Below are positions 1 to 10,904 of a DNA stretch of 64,000 nucleotides, piece after piece. The DNA lies in NCBI GenBank assembly GCA_026168455.1, contig CM047425.1, positions 1,896,001-1,960,000 on the forward strand, read 5' to 3'. The notes beneath the pieces are model-generated. The model saw only the letters and a program-made list of their open reading frames with translations. It had not been told where the DNA came from and ran no database searches. Each line of letters begins with the position of its first letter. The first letter of the stretch is position 1. This stretch comes from Theocolax elegans. Taxonomy: Eukaryota; Arthropoda; Insecta; Hymenoptera; Cerocephalidae. Both the position numbers and the translations under genes were made by a program.

Positions 1-114
1 AACCATGACACATTGCAAGAAAATGAATTTCTAGGTGGTATTCGTTTGCCACTCAATCGTATTGATTTAACAAACGAAATCGTCGAATGGTTTCCGCTGG
101 GCGGGCTTCGATAA
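1..114 (+). CDS. 3' end of a C2-domain-like protein (last exon, partial)
   Basis: Reading from base 1 in frame 1 gives 37 codons and a TAA stop at 112-114. The peptide contains the run ENEFLGGIRLPL, then NEIVEWFPL near the end. This is the shape of the last strands of a C2 domain (a D/N-E/D-FLGG-(I/V)-R-L strand followed by a W-(F/Y)-x-L strand), as in synaptotagmin-like, class II PI3-kinase and related membrane-binding proteins, where the domain usually binds phospholipid, often with calcium. The Asp in the preceding loop (residue 3) could be a calcium ligand, but the rest of the domain lies off the left edge. The family cannot be chosen from this fragment. The composition is clearly more GC-rich and codon-like than the DNA that follows. 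An acceptor site is not visible, so the exon may begin before the window. Confidence 0.55.
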   Translation, partial: NHDTLQENEFLGGIRLPLNRIDLTNEIVEWFPLGGLR

Positions 115-163
115 AGAAAAAAATTTTCTTTTTTTTCATTACTCGAAAAAAATGCAATATCTA

Positions 164-369
164 TTAAGAGGACACCGAGCCAACATGCTTACCGACAATT
201 ACGGATTCAAACTTTAATAAGAGAATTTATAAATTTTAAAACTTTTATGAGTTGGCTTTTATCAAAACCTAGGGGGGATAATTCATACATTATGAAAAAA
301 GTGATTATTGGTTTTGTAAAGTTTGAATCTGTAAACGTCGGTAAGCATGTCGGTACGGCGTCCTCTTAA
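164..369. mobile_element. TTAA-flanked hairpin MITE
   Basis: Two ~53-bp arms, 164-216 and 317-369, are inverted copies of each other with few mismatches and are separated by ~100 bp of AT-rich loop. Both ends carry TTAA followed inward by GAGGAC. That is compatible with a TTAA target duplication, as made by piggyBac-type transposases, though the tip does not begin with the usual CCC. There is no coding capacity. It lies 50 bp past the stop codon of the C2-like exon, so it probably sits in that gene's 3' UTR or just beyond it. Confidence 0.75.
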
Positions 370-579
370 TTTTTCTTTTGTAATAAGGCTGTGGTAAGAT
401 TTTTTTTCTTCAAGACGAGATAATGTATTTTTCTTCTCTTTTGTAATCATGTTAACCAACACGCACACGAAAAAGCTGAGATATATATACGTAAATCAAC
501 GAAAATTCGCACGAAATCACCAAAAAAGAAAGATATATGTATACATGTATACACACGTCAAATTTTTTTTTGTTAACGG

Positions 580-890
580 GATGTCGGGCCTAAAAGAGTG
601 TGGAGTACTTTTTCACGCGGTTTTGCCGCCTTCAGGGTTATTTTTCAGGCGCTTTTTACGCTTTGTACCAGTCGTTCCCCACTGCCGCCCATGTGAGGGG
701 AACCAGGGGTAAACATTTCCAGACCATGGCATTCTATTTTGCGAACCGTTTCATCTCCGGTGAGTCGATCTCTTGTATTGCTAGCCGCAATTCTGCATTG
801 GCACCTCGAAGGTTAGTTCCATTGTCCGAATACATTTCCTTGGGCATTCCTCGTCGACAGGCCATTCTGATGAAGTGTTCGTACTAGCGC
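580..890 (-). pseudogene. BEL/Pao integrase core fragment
   Basis: The minus strand from ~887 reads ACRRGMPKEMYSDNGTN followed by LRGANAELR, the second-Asp region of a BEL/Pao integrase (usual form: x-RRGxP..xxSDNGTNF.GAN.EL). After an in-frame stop near 734 and a frameshift, the reading continues as FTPGSPHMGGSGERLVQSVK, the region with the catalytic Glu (usual GGxWERLV), then another stop, then KITLKAAKPREKVLHT. Thus the second Asp and the Glu of the DDE triad are still visible, while the first Asp and the zinc-binding HHCC region are gone. At least two stops and one frameshift make it inactive. A Trp usually found before ERL is Gly here. Confidence 0.85.
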
Positions 891-898
891 CTTCCCTG

Positions 899-1030
899 GA
901 TGATAATTTGTGGAGCATAGCATGGTGTTTTGTATTACATTCATCCTTCCCACACGCCTTCTTTTTGCACTGGGTCGAAAAGTGCCCAACCTTTAGACAA
1001 TTGTAACAGACATGGTTCTTCTTGACTCAA
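899..1030 (-). pseudogene. Zinc knuckle of BEL/Pao gag-pol
   Basis: Translation of the minus strand gives CYNCLKVGHFSTQC, a textbook C-x2-C-x4-H-x4-C zinc knuckle. It is followed by a second Cys/His cluster (KKKACGKDECNTKHHAMLHK). The doubled arrangement, knuckle then C-x4-C-x3-HH-x3-LH, is typical of BEL/Pao polyproteins just ahead of the aspartic protease. Zinc knuckles of this type bind the element's RNA. The reading frame is intact across the motif but is not joined to the pieces on either side. Confidence 0.75.
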
Positions 1031-1274
1031 TTCCATCTAGCGTTGATGCTCATACTGTTGAATTTTAGGCATGTTCAATCGTATGATCACCCTTTTCACA
1101 TAGCGGACAATTTTGAATTTCAAATTGAAATTTTCAACTGCATCCTATCTCTTGTTATTTAAGCGTACGCGTAAATCTTCAGCACTTGTAATGTTCAAGA
1201 TCGGATTTTTTTCTTTATTTGTCCCTCTTTGCCTGGTCAAGCCTTTGTTCACAGCGCTATTCTCGTCCAATCCC

Positions 1275-1613
1275 TTATGTGTACCACGCAGTTGAGATGT
1301 TCCAGCTGTACATGCCATGGTCGTCTCTTGCTGTAGGAACCGTGCTATAGACACAAGTAGCGATGTGGCGATTGTAGAAGTATATCATTGGCGCTGGAAT
1401 TTTCGAGATGACTGCTTCGCACAACTCCGCGCTATGGAGGTAACCGGGGTGTTTTAGAGCCTTTACGACGGTGACGCAATTTTGTACCTTGGTGGCTAGT
1501 ACCGTGATGTTCATATTGCCTGTTCCGAATTTAGGCAGATTCTTAATTTTGTTCACGACTGTTAACAATAATTTCGGGGTTACCGAAGCGCAATTCAAGG
1601 GCGTTAATAACAT
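1275..1613 (-). pseudogene. BEL/Pao gag middle segment
   Basis: A minus-strand frame of ~112 codons shows gag-like features: a region with VVNKIKNLPKFG, then LHSAELCEAVISKIPAPMI followed by aromatic residues (YFYNRHIATC). In BEL/Pao gag the corresponding stretch reads roughly 'L..vv..KLP..l...w', the segment before the zinc knuckle. It is separated from the upstream gag piece by ~100 bp in another frame and from the zinc knuckle by ~250 bp of non-open sequence, so it is broken. It would have acted in particle assembly in the cytoplasm. Confidence 0.5.
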
Positions 1614-1715
1614 CCTCAGCGGTGGCTGCGGATATCATCAGAGAAGCTACCGCATCTCTGGCTTCACCCTATCTTCATCACACATCCTTCCACGTTTTAA
1701 TGTTGGAGAGGTGCA

Positions 1716-2066
1716 CTACATCGGTTCATCATATACAGTTATATGCGGACCAATCTGTTTACGAGGGGGCTCAAGATCCAGCGAAGTCGGCATATTAGGT
1801 GGTGGGTACGTTGGCGAAACAGGGACAAACATGCAAGACTGTCCACACTCATTGTGTGAACTTGCCTTAACTGACGTAAGATAGGATTGGTAGTCCAATC
1901 CTAACTCATCAAGCTCGGTGCAGAAGTATTCATCATCAGGGACGATTTCCTCGAACCATTCCTCTAATTCACAAACTGTAACACAAATTGTAATAGATAT
2001 TTCGGTCGGATATGGTTCGTGGACCATTTGGGCACAACCGCACGGAGCCAGATGTAGATCCACCAT
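1716..2066 (-). pseudogene. BEL/Pao gag N-terminal fragment
   Basis: An open minus-strand frame of about 116 codons starts with ATG at 2066. It is acidic in its middle part (around residues 35-60, for example ELEEWFEEIVPDDEY and ELDELGLDYQSYL). It then has a proline-rich stretch near residues 80-100 (SPTYPPPNMP) ahead of a PPRKQIG segment. This matches the general build of the gag-like N-terminus of BEL/Pao elements, where a helical acidic region precedes a short proline-containing linker and the LP-x-LPxF-type domain. The assignment rests mainly on its position upstream of the zinc knuckle and integrase pieces. On its own the sequence similarity is weak. Confidence 0.5.
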
Positions 2067-3126
2067 TTTCTTTCTTATTACTTATTTCTTCTAACAACTT
2101 AATTGATCATGCCATTATAGAATGAGGTATTTCTCGGATATCCAGAGAAAATCATTAAATCATTAAGATAAGATATGTAAAAGATGTGTAAGATATGTCT
2201 TTACGATTGAATTTTTAAAAAAAAGAAATAATTTTATAACAGGAATTGAATAAACAATTTTCGCTCGGTAATTTTGAGTAAAAGAGGTATAAATTTTGAA
2301 TCCAAACGTAATTCAATTAGCAATGTAAAAATCTCAAAATGTTTGGGTATATTATTTAAAGCAAACATAATAGCCCGACGTAAAAGATTTTTCCAAATAT
2401 TTATTGTTTTTGTTTATAAGGAATACCCATTTTCTGAGTCCGACATTCCCGTATACACAATTGTGATTTATTTCGTGCTTACTGAGCCACCAAATTTTTT
2501 TGTTCGTTTGTAATCGACTTCATTAATACGCTGCAATTGTACATATAGAAATTTATTAATTAATTGTTTCTTTTTTTATTTCCACTGCTGGTAGTTAGCG
2601 AATAGAATGTTTTTAATGATTAAGGCTGCGATCACGAGTCCAAAAAGAATTGAATAAAAAGCGATATACTTCACTACGAGTAATTTTTATAAGTATATAC
2701 ATATATATATGCTGCACTTCACGATACCAAAATATCTCCTCGCGTTTTTTAAACAACGTAGCCTTGACTTTTTAACCCAAAAAAATATGTATTATTAATA
2801 TATATATATATACATAATATTTTAATTTTTAATCAAATCTGCGAATATTAACCATACACGTGGTTATATCGATTATATAATTTATGATTTTATTATTATT
2901 ATAATTATTATTATATCATTTTTTATTATGCGCTTTATTATGCTGAACTGCGTTATTAGGGTATGATAAGATGATGGATTATTATCTGTATGTCATTTGT
3001 TTTCATTGGTAATAATTGAATGATGAATAAATTTAATACTTTGTACATTTTATTCGTTGTTTCATCTTGTGGTATTACCATTTTAAAAAAAGATTTAATT
3101 TTTTAATATAAAATATAAGTATTACG
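2067..3126. other. AT-rich non-coding stretch
   Basis: No coding signal. It contains short TA tracts (2700-2711, 2798-2813) and ATT/TAT-rich simple sequence around 2885-2930. Nothing else recognisable. Confidence 0.6.
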
Positions 3127-3394
3127 GGGATCTACCCTAACGATCTAAAAATTATGTACTCATTTCCAGTTTTCCAAGAAATACTTTTTTTTAATTTAAT
3201 TTTTTTATTTATTTATTTTTTTTGAGTCTGTGGAATGCCATTTTTCGCACAACCGGTGCAAGAGTAGACAGTGGCATCGAGTGTGGGACTCGGTAGGAGC
3301 AAACTACCAATACACATCTAAACCCACAAATATTTCTGATCGCACCGACACTAGCCCGGAACTGTTATTCACATTGTTTCTCTTTTTTACCCTT

Positions 3395-4302
3395 TCATAC
3401 TCCAATTCCATCCACATTCTTTTTCCGTAGCACATTCGTTACGGATTCCTCGATCAACCGCCAGTTGTCCGCGTTCGTCATCATCACGTGTGTTACGTTT
3501 TTTGGCGTGATCACTCCTGTATCAGATTCTAGTCTCTGACGCTGTTCGGTCCAACACTCGTAAGCGAAGAACGTATGTTCAGCGTCGACGTAGGCCCAGC
3601 CGCAGTACTTGGAAACTGGCAATTCAAGCCTGTCCATTCGATGTAAATAGTCCTGGAAGTATCCGTGTCCAGACAGGAACTGGGTGAGATAGAAGTCCAC
3701 CTCACCATGATTTACGGGACAAGGGAAGGAAAGAGCCTACGCGTTCAACGTCCGCGTGGGGTGTTTGTTCACCGTCGCAGCGTCAACCCTACCCATGTCC
3801 TTGTAACTCTCGTACGCACGTTTACGTTTCGCCGCGTGTAGGTTGTTTGGAATGATGCCCGCGATCATGAATACGGCGTTTTCTGAAACCATCCGATACG
3901 CGTACGCGATTCTCAACGCGACAACCGCAGTACGCTCGTCATCGACTTCGCCCGTTTCTTCACGTGTACTGCGTCAGCTCAGATCTCGATCGAGTGGTTA
4001 ACGCTTATCAGTAATCTTCGTATACTCGGTTTTGGTCCATTCGTATTGACCACAAGTCTGCTCAAAACTTTCGTCTTTTCCGCTGCTTTTATGGTCACCG
4101 TACGTATGTAGGACCAGAAACTCAGTTTCATATCCAGAGCCACCTCCAGATACTTGACCTCACTCTCAGTCACCACTGGTTCAGTCCCAAACTTCAAGGG
4201 TATACCAGTGTCTATTCTACGTCTGGTCAGTCGCATAACCTGGTTCAATTTGAGCTGAATCAGGTGAGTGATTGTACCCCTGTTAAGGAGATGTAAACCC
4301 AT
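3395..4302 (-). pseudogene. R1-type reverse transcriptase, thumb and C-terminal domain
   Basis: From 4302 to 3979 the minus strand reads MRLTRRRIDTGIPLKFGTEP, then VTESEVKYLEVALDMKLSFW, then KAAEKTKVLSRLVVNTNGPK and RRLLISVNHS. This is the region just after the RT active site in R1 elements (KTE.vlLtrrr..., vKYLGv.lD.kl.F..Hi..., LsrlM.N..Gp...RR.ll..v..S). From ~3979 it continues in another frame through AYAYRMVSENAVFMIAGIIP to the C-terminus, where FYLTQFLSGHGYFQDYLHR matches the usual T.fLtGHG.F..YL.R. The final Cys-His cluster (KYCGWAYVDAEHTFFAYEC) keeps the first Cys, the His and the last Cys; the second Cys is replaced. The catalytic YADD lies in the lost part. At least one frameshift and one stop are present. 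Confidence 0.8.
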
Positions 4303-4309
4303 TAAAACA

Positions 4310-4655
4310 GAATCACTATTTGTTTTTTCTTAATCGAACAGTATACTTTATCGAAAAAAACGCTCTGTAACGGTGTTGTATTTACATTAAAGATAGTCTA
4401 TGAATTTTTTCAAATTTTTTTATCAATAAATCAACGAGATTTTTGAGCAGCCGTGCAGCATTGCTTTTAGCTACATATTACCGACCAAAAAATGGTTATT
4501 TCTATATAATTCATTTTAAATTAATTATTTTGAAAAAACCGCTCTGTAACGGTATTCTATTTGCTTTCAACATTATCTGTAAATTTTTTCAGATTTTTAA
4601 TTCCATTAGTTCTTTAAACTTTTGGGATTTTAGAGGTAGGTTCCTGTAATTTGGG
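4310..4655. repeat. Dispersed dimeric repeat, copy 1 (inside R1 remnant)
   Basis: Two related half-units follow each other. Each has a GCTCTGTAACGGT word (4361 and ~4541), then ~45 bp later ATTTTTTC(A)GATTTTT-like sequence. The half-units are joined by TACCGACCAAAAA, and the second ends in CCTGTAATTTGGGTATGC. The same architecture occurs at ~32130-32510 and ~38455-38960. It separates the RT from the ORF1 remnant, so it probably inserted into the retrotransposon. Confidence 0.55.
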
Positions 4656-5190
4656 TATGCTTTCGTCTGTCCTGTCTTATGCAGTCTTTTTTGTAATGCC
4701 CATACCCGAAGCATTTATGACACCAAGAAACGCGGATCCTATAGGCCTTACGCGACAATTAACCCATCTATAAATTTTAATTCTGCTTTTTTTAAAAGTT
4801 CTGCGGCGTCTTTGGAGTCAAATTCGCAAACCATCTGGACTAAACCACGCGCCTTTTGACCCGAGTGTACTCTACGTTCCGCGGTGTTACCAAGTTCGCG
4901 GTTTATAACGCCGGTAACTTCCTTGTCCGTCGTAATAAATTCAAGGTCAAGGAACTCGAACGTCGTAGTTGACGTCAGATATTTGACCTGAGCGTCCTGT
5001 AAGGACTTTTGGAATTTCCGCCGCTCGTCTTACTTGGCGAGTCGCAGCAGAACTCTTTGATTGTCCATATTTGTTTTACGTCAACCTCTTTTTGCACCAG
5101 GTCCATTTTGTCCCGTATCGTTCGTAAGACGTCCGCGTACGTCTGTCCGTCTGCCGGTATAATCAGGATCGCTCTCGTCCTGTGTTTCAA
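4640..5190 (-). pseudogene. R1-clade ORF1 (gag-like) remnant with zinc knuckle
   Basis: The minus strand from 5190 reads RTRAILIIPADGQTYADVLR followed by TIRDKMDLVQKEVDVKQI, matching the 'a..i.P..g.sYadvL..iR.kv......v..ir...' block of R1-type ORF1 proteins. After a frameshift it continues as FEFLDLEFITTDKEVTGVIN, then RELG, and later a stretch ending ...DAAELLKKAELKFIDGLIV, the usual 'lei.dLd..tt.eev...l...lg ... A..Ll....lrigw' order. Near 4740-4690 it has CHKCFGYGHYKKDC, a C-x2-C-x4-H-x4-C zinc knuckle. ORF1 proteins bind the element's RNA and form the ribonucleoprotein. Frameshifts and stops show it is dead. Confidence 0.75.
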
Positions 5191-5405
5191 AATCGAGCGT
5201 TCCCGATTCTGGACATTTTTTCTTTTATTAAAAAAATATCCTTATCAAAATATTACATGCTCTAACCCTTATTCATTAAAAAATAGTGTATTAAAAAATC
5301 TGCTGTTTTATCTATATGTACAAGTAAATTTTCTTTCTATGTATGAAATGTGTTTATAAACAATGAATAAAAGGAATCTATCCTTAACGATCCAAAAATT
5401 TATGC

Positions 5406-7330
5406 ATAAAATAATATAAATATCAAATTAAAAAGTCAGGAAAAGATCGTAAAAAACTTACAATGGATTTTTATTTATCTAAACAGCGAATTATAGGATT
5501 AGTCAAATATGAATATTGACTGGGTTACTCGTAGATAAAATCACTAGAACGTCAATTTTTTAAATGATCACAGAATTTTAAAAATAAATTTTGTAAATGT
5601 TATTCAAAGTAAATAATAAAATCATTATTACGAAAAAATGTATTATTCATATTTCGAAATAAGAAAAATCTTTAAAATTCTATGTTAACTACTGCCAATA
5701 TATGTACTTCGCATGGTTCGTTTTGTTACCGACAGATGGACCTGCCATGTAAAATCGTAGTTTTGATTGTAAAAGCTTTATATACAAATGTAACGTAACA
5801 ATAATATGATATGACATTTTTTTATAAATTTACCTATTTCTCTATTGTATTCTCAAATTATTTTACGAAATATTAATTATAATTAATTATCTTTTTTTAA
5901 TTTATTATATATAAAAAGAAAATTTTATATACATTATACATAAAATAAATAGAACATTGAAGTAAAAGAAAAACTAGTAATAAACAATATTTGACAAAGA
6001 ATTATTTATATGTATACCTCTTTGAAAATTCAACAAATATATATATATATATATATCCGAGAGTTTAGAATTTATGAAAGATAAAAGTGAAAGATGAAAA
6101 TTTCAGTTATAATTGACGTTAAAACCTCTGTTTGACCACTTTGTAGTATAATCGCATCCGGTCGATCTTTCAGATCGAAGTAAAACCCTTTTCACAAATC
6201 TGTATACGTATTTGTACAAGGGTTGTCGCGCAGGTCCATTTTAATGAGATTTTACGAGATGGTGTATACACACACAGGTGATTTCATTCGCTTTCATCTT
6301 TACTTTTTTTCGCTCGACAGATATATCGATAAATGTAGATTTTTATCGTGAGGTATGCGGGAAAGATTTTCGAAAACAAATTGTGATTCAAGAATTTTTA
6401 TTTTAGATCAGATTGTTAACAGTGGTATAAATATATGAAAAGGAAATAAATTGTTTAGTTAAATAATTCCGTGAATATTGTGAATTAAGAAATTTTAATT
6501 TGTACATTTAATTTTATTTTATTTATATTTTATATTTATATATTTTGTATGTTATTTTATATTTTATATTAAAATATATTTCTATTTTATATTTTATTTT
6601 ATATTGTTTGAGAAAATAATATTTTGGTGCAATTAATATAATTTTTTTAATTTGCAATATATAAAATTGTTTTGTAATATACATTTTTATCTTAAAAAGA
6701 GATTTTTAAGCCAATTCAAATTATTTATTTTAATAATTCGACGTAGAAATTACAGATAATAAGTTTTTGTTTAAGAACGAATTATTTATAGTGTAATGAA
6801 TAAAAAAAGAGAAATACTGTATTTTATTCAGTGCAGATTTTTTAATAATGTGGTAAACAAATAAAATTTTTTTTTATTCTGATTATTTATTTAACTAACA
6901 ATTATAAATAAATATTTTGTATTTAAGAAACGATTGTTTGAGGAATTTAAAAGTAAAATAACTTCTTATTTCAATGACATTAATAATTTATAACTAATAA
7001 TGGCATTTTAAATGTAAAATTTTTAAGTTAATAATAAAAACGTGATAAATTGAAGAATAAAAATTATAAAAATTATATAATTTGACAATTTTCATATCAA
7101 ATCGAACTGTTCATTGAAATAATGAAAAATAATTTTATTTAAAGAGCAGAGTTAACAATAACTATATGAAAAATTAAATAATAAAAAATGTAAATATTAT
7201 AATCAAATACTTCATGAGGTAATAAAAAAATGTTATTTCAATACATTTTAGGACAAATCTAAGTGTAATCTAAATAAAAAGATTTTTGTATAAATAATTA
7301 CGTATAAAAATTACAAATTTATGTGAACAA
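5406..7330. other. AT-rich non-coding stretch
   Basis: No coding signal. Contains a (AT)n tract at ~6037-6055 and TATTTTATATTT-type simple sequence at ~6510-6605. A small imperfect hairpin at 6184-6224 (AACCCTTTTCACAAAT against ATTTGTACAAGGGTT) is the only structured island; it lies next to a CGATCTTTCAGATCG palindrome at ~6164-6178. Confidence 0.55.
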
Positions 7331-7357
7331 GAGAGAGAAAGAGAGAGAGAGAGAGAT
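7331..7357. repeat. (GA)n microsatellite
   Basis: GAGAGAGAAAGAGAGAGA-type run. It lies at the edge of a slightly more GC-rich block (7357-7510) with no recognisable gene. Confidence 0.8.
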
Positions 7358-7509
7358 CTGGCCACCCTTCGGATATCTACATGTATATACACTTTCTTAT
7401 TTCCCTTTCTTACAAAGACTTTCAATTTTCTTTTAACAGAAGAAGGGCGAGAGGAGAGCCTTTGATATTTTCGACCAAAAGGGTCCCGTCTTCTTAAGCA
7501 TGCCAAAAG

Positions 7510-8480
7510 TACTTGGGTGTTATTTTCTTCTTTTTTTCCAATCTATAAGCGAATCCTTTCAATGGTTTTATAAAAATTTATACTGTGTAAAATGTTGAGG
7601 TGTTTAATTAAATAATTCCTCTTTATTCAAATACATGTGTTTTTTCCTCGCGATATTTATATGGGTTTAGCAATTTAAAATTATACCGTTTAAATTATAA
7701 ATATTATATATCTCAAATTGAAAAAGTGACTTTTTTTTTTTAAATGTTGCTATTCCAAATTATACTGATGAATTCTAAAAAGAAATTTTTTATATTGAAT
7801 GTATATAATGATCATTGTAAATAAAATGTGTTTCATTACGGATTCTAAACTACTTATGATTATTTTAGATTTTTTAATTAACGTTTTAATTCTATTTTTC
7901 GTAATTACTAACAAACGAATTCAAAAGTTCAATATAAAATTAATATAGACTAATAATTGAATTCATCATTTTTTACTGTGATTTTTATTACTATATAACA
8001 TTATTTATAGATTAAATTTATTTATATTTATTTAGGTATTTTTTATGCTCGTTATTTATGAAAATTTAACGTTCATTTTGTGAAATAAAAAATTTAAATT
8101 TTGGTATGAAATGTCGTTTGAAAAATGATTAAAAATGTAAAATCTATTATTGGTTTATTAATTCATAATAAAACTTAAAGTATGATTCACAAAATACAAT
8201 CTAGTTACGATAAAAGATTTTGTTTGCATATAATAAATATTGACCATACAACATTAATTATTTTTTTTTTAATTAATAAAATAACTTTACATCTTAAAAA
8301 ATTGTTATTAACATATATACTATTTTAAAATTTATTATTTCGAACGAGTTTCCTTAAAAATTCATTCATCAGATTTTTTTTAAACAATCGGCTCTCCTAT
8401 CTCCTAAAAATTAAAATTCACACGTCATAAATTAATATTTCCCAAAAAGTGCAGATATATCTATATAACCAACCATAAAA
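7510..8480. other. AT-rich non-coding stretch
   Basis: No coding signal, no structured repeat recognised. Confidence 0.55.
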
Positions 8481-8781
8481 TTGCAAACGCCTCTCAAAAA
8501 AGAGAAAAAGATAAATTGCAAAAACGCTTGAAAATCTGACAAATCATTCCTATTGAACGCAGAACAGAAGCTACAACTTTCGAAGGTCGGCGTATAGGTT
8601 GAAAAAGGGTTGGACGGAACGAAAAACGTTCGAAATTTGGACCCTCCGCGTCGTGACGAATTTTTTTCCAAGGTCTTTCGGGACGCATCATTATCGACGA
8701 TTGACCGAGTCCTCGAATGTTATTTTGTCCCACTCCCTCGATCATCACGCGTTGAATAACCTCTTTCTTTTTTTCTTTTAG

Positions 8782-8979
8782 TCGAATCGCAAACTCTTTC
8801 GCGAATTTTCGACGGTTGTTAACCGAACCGAGTGGTCGATACACTCGAGGGAGAGAAATTATGATTTGTATGTGGTTACTGGATTGACCGATCAATCCCA
8901 GAGAATTTTCAAATTGTACGTTTCGAGTGTCCGAGGAATTGAGTTGCGTGGAAAATTTTTTCCAAAGGGAAAGTGATTT
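8782..8979 (+). other. Possible exon in a GC-richer island (unassigned)
   Basis: A GC-richer island runs from ~8520 to ~8960. On the plus strand a strong acceptor-like run (CTTTTTTTCTTTTAG, ending 8781) is followed by 65 open codons to a TGA at ~8977. The peptide (starting SNRKLFREFSTVVNR) is not one I recognise. The minus strand is also open over 8494-8895, so the openness may only reflect base composition. It could equally be a conserved non-coding element. I see no partner exon. Confidence 0.15.
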
Positions 8980-8999
8980 AGTAGTTTTTCAAGGAAGTC

Positions 9000-10480
9000 G
9001 ATAATTTAATTGATTTTTTTAGTCGATTGAAAGAAACGCATTTGAATCAATAATATTTTTATTGAATTGAATCGATTTTCATTAACTATTTAATTTACCT
9101 GAATACTTTGTCGAATGTACATTGATATAAGCAGAGAAAAGATTTTTTAAATCGAAAATTATGTATTTGAATTAATAATATTTGATTTATTTGAATCGAT
9201 AATTATTTGAATCTTTGACGTAATGCATTTTTTTGTGAACGAATGACACGCACGTAATACACCCACAATAAAATGTTGAATTGAAAGAACAGTATTTGAA
9301 TCGATAATATATTTAATTGAATCAATGTTTATTTAAATTACGCAGTATTTACTTAATTCATCTGAACATTTTGTCAAAAATGTGTATGGAATTAAGTATC
9401 AAAAAGCATAAAAAAAGTAATTTATCTTAGATATGTTTTTGTACAAATAATATTTAATTCAAAGTTTAAATCAATAATTATTTAAATTGATTTATAATCT
9501 TTTTTTAATCCGTGCTATACATATATCATTTCAGTTATATAACTAAATAGAAGATTTTGTTCTCAATTTATTAAACAATAATATGTTAATGCTGTAAATC
9601 AATATTTGTTACATTATTTTGAAAGCACAAGATATTTATTTAATTCAATCGATTTATATATTTGTTAAACATTAATTAATATAATATTAAAATTAATATA
9701 CGCAGTAAATGTTTTTGAATCATAATATATAGATTATCGAATTGAATCAATATTTAGTTAGTTTCAGTGAATTAATAATAATAATATATTATCAAATTGA
9801 TTCAATATTTATTAAAAGTAAGTCGGATTTATTTGAATCTACGAAGAATTATTCATGCGTGTAAACTGATGAATATTCGGTGAAGCAGATGCATATGAAA
9901 ATAATTATCGATTTTGGATCAAACGTATTTGAATCGATGACATACAAAATATCGAATTAAATCAATATTTGTTATTTATTCGATTCGCAAATAATCATTT
10001 ATTTAATTTCATTCATTATTTCTTACACTTTGAAGAGAGATTATTTTTTAATGTAAAAAAGTAGTGTTTCGAATTAATAATAATATACTATTGAATCGAT
10101 TAGAAATTTATTTAATTTAACATATAGAATTAATTTAATCTAAGAATTGTTTATGTTGCTATACGGCACATACAAATAAACATCAATACATGGTATAATA
10201 AATGTATATTCAATTCGAATAATAATATTTGAAGCAATAACGATATTAAATCAATATTATCTTCGAATAAAGTTATATAAAATATCTATAGTAATTATTC
10301 TTCGGTATATGTTTTTTTATCGATTTGAATGAATAATAATAATAATAATAATACAGCTCTATTAATAAAATCACCATTTCTTTTTGTATAAATAATAATG
10401 AATCAAATCTTGGATTCGTAAAAATCGACGATATTCTATTCGCGTTAATTATTATTCGAAATAATGAAATAGAATTTTCC
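9000..10480. repeat. Degenerate GAATCGAT/ATTGAATCAAT repeat tract
   Basis: Words of the type TTTGAATCGATAATAT and TTGAATTGAATCAAT recur every ~100-150 bp throughout the stretch (e.g. near 9045, 9075, 9170, 9200, 9300, 9320, 9735, 9800, 9925, 9955, 10075, 10215). The spacing is irregular and the copies have drifted. An (AAT)n run lies at ~10332-10352. It closely resembles the tract at 61260-62470. No coding signal. Confidence 0.6.
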
Positions 10481-10589
10481 ATTATATTGGAAAATGAAAA
10501 TGGTTGTTCGAATAATCGATTGAACGTGTAAGCCCCAAGTGATATTTTAGAGTGAACATATGTTTCACCCTAGGAATCACGAGCGTCGA

Positions 10590-10904
10590 TTCATGCAAAT
10601 ATTGAACGACTCTTTTTCTCTCTCTTTCTTTCTGCGTGGTTGTATAATGCGATTTCTGCTCGTCTTTGTATAATAAATACACAAGAAGGCTTGAAGATCA
10701 TCGATTAACCTAAAAAGGAGAAGTCAGAGAGAGAGAGGTGCGAGACACCGGGGGTTTGGTCATTGTTAACCAGGTGAAAGTGACGGTTGTATTACAATAA
10801 CTCAGGACTACGGGGGCGCATCTATATACCGAATTTTCCATCATCAATTTTACTAATGGAGTTTCTTCGCGTGCGAAAAATCGTTTAGCCCGTTTATATA
10901 TAAG
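10590..10904. other. GC-richer island with a good donor site (possible 5' exon)
   Basis: A stretch of mixed composition with CT-rich and GA-rich runs ends in ATATAA followed by GTGAGTAAAG (donor-like, 10905). It contains no open frame of note, so if transcribed it would be an untranslated exon. A conserved non-coding element is equally possible. Confidence 0.12.

Larger units (their letters stand above)
580..2066 (-). mobile_element. Degraded BEL/Pao LTR retrotransposon remnant
   Basis: On the minus strand, pieces of one polyprotein occur in the right order: an acidic gag N-terminus (2066 to ~1716), a further gag segment (~1613 to ~1275), a zinc knuckle (~1030 to 899) and an integrase core (~890 to ~580). 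The zinc knuckle runs almost directly into the integrase, so protease, reverse transcriptase and RNase H have been removed by an internal deletion of probably more than 2 kb. The pieces are in different frames with stops between them. No LTRs were recognised at either side. Confidence 0.75.
3395..5190 (-). mobile_element. Degraded R1-clade non-LTR retrotransposon
   Basis: The minus strand carries, in order, an ORF1 (gag-like) remnant with zinc knuckle (~5190 to ~4640), a non-coding insert (~4655 to ~4310) and the end of an R1-type reverse transcriptase (4302 to 3395). The endonuclease and most of the RT are missing. R1 elements normally insert in 28S rDNA, and R1-clade relatives of the TRAS/SART type insert in TTAGG telomere repeats. 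Neither target is visible at the flanks, so this is a displaced, truncated copy or a family with another target. Confidence 0.75.
3127..5405. repeat. Short direct repeat bracketing the R1 remnant
   Basis: The segments 3127-3158 and 5373-5405 are imperfect direct repeats (GATCTACCCTAACGATCT in the first and AATCTATCCTTAACGATC in the second, each followed by AAAAATTATG-like sequence). They lie on the two sides of the R1-clade remnant (3395-5190). They could be the ends of a larger degraded repeat into which the retrotransposon inserted, or a duplication mark. They are too long for a simple R1 target duplication. Confidence 0.4.

Noticed and set aside
6160..6230. tRNA gene near a CGATCTTTCAGATCG palindrome
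   Set aside because: No A box, B box or cloverleaf can be drawn; only a small imperfect hairpin is present.
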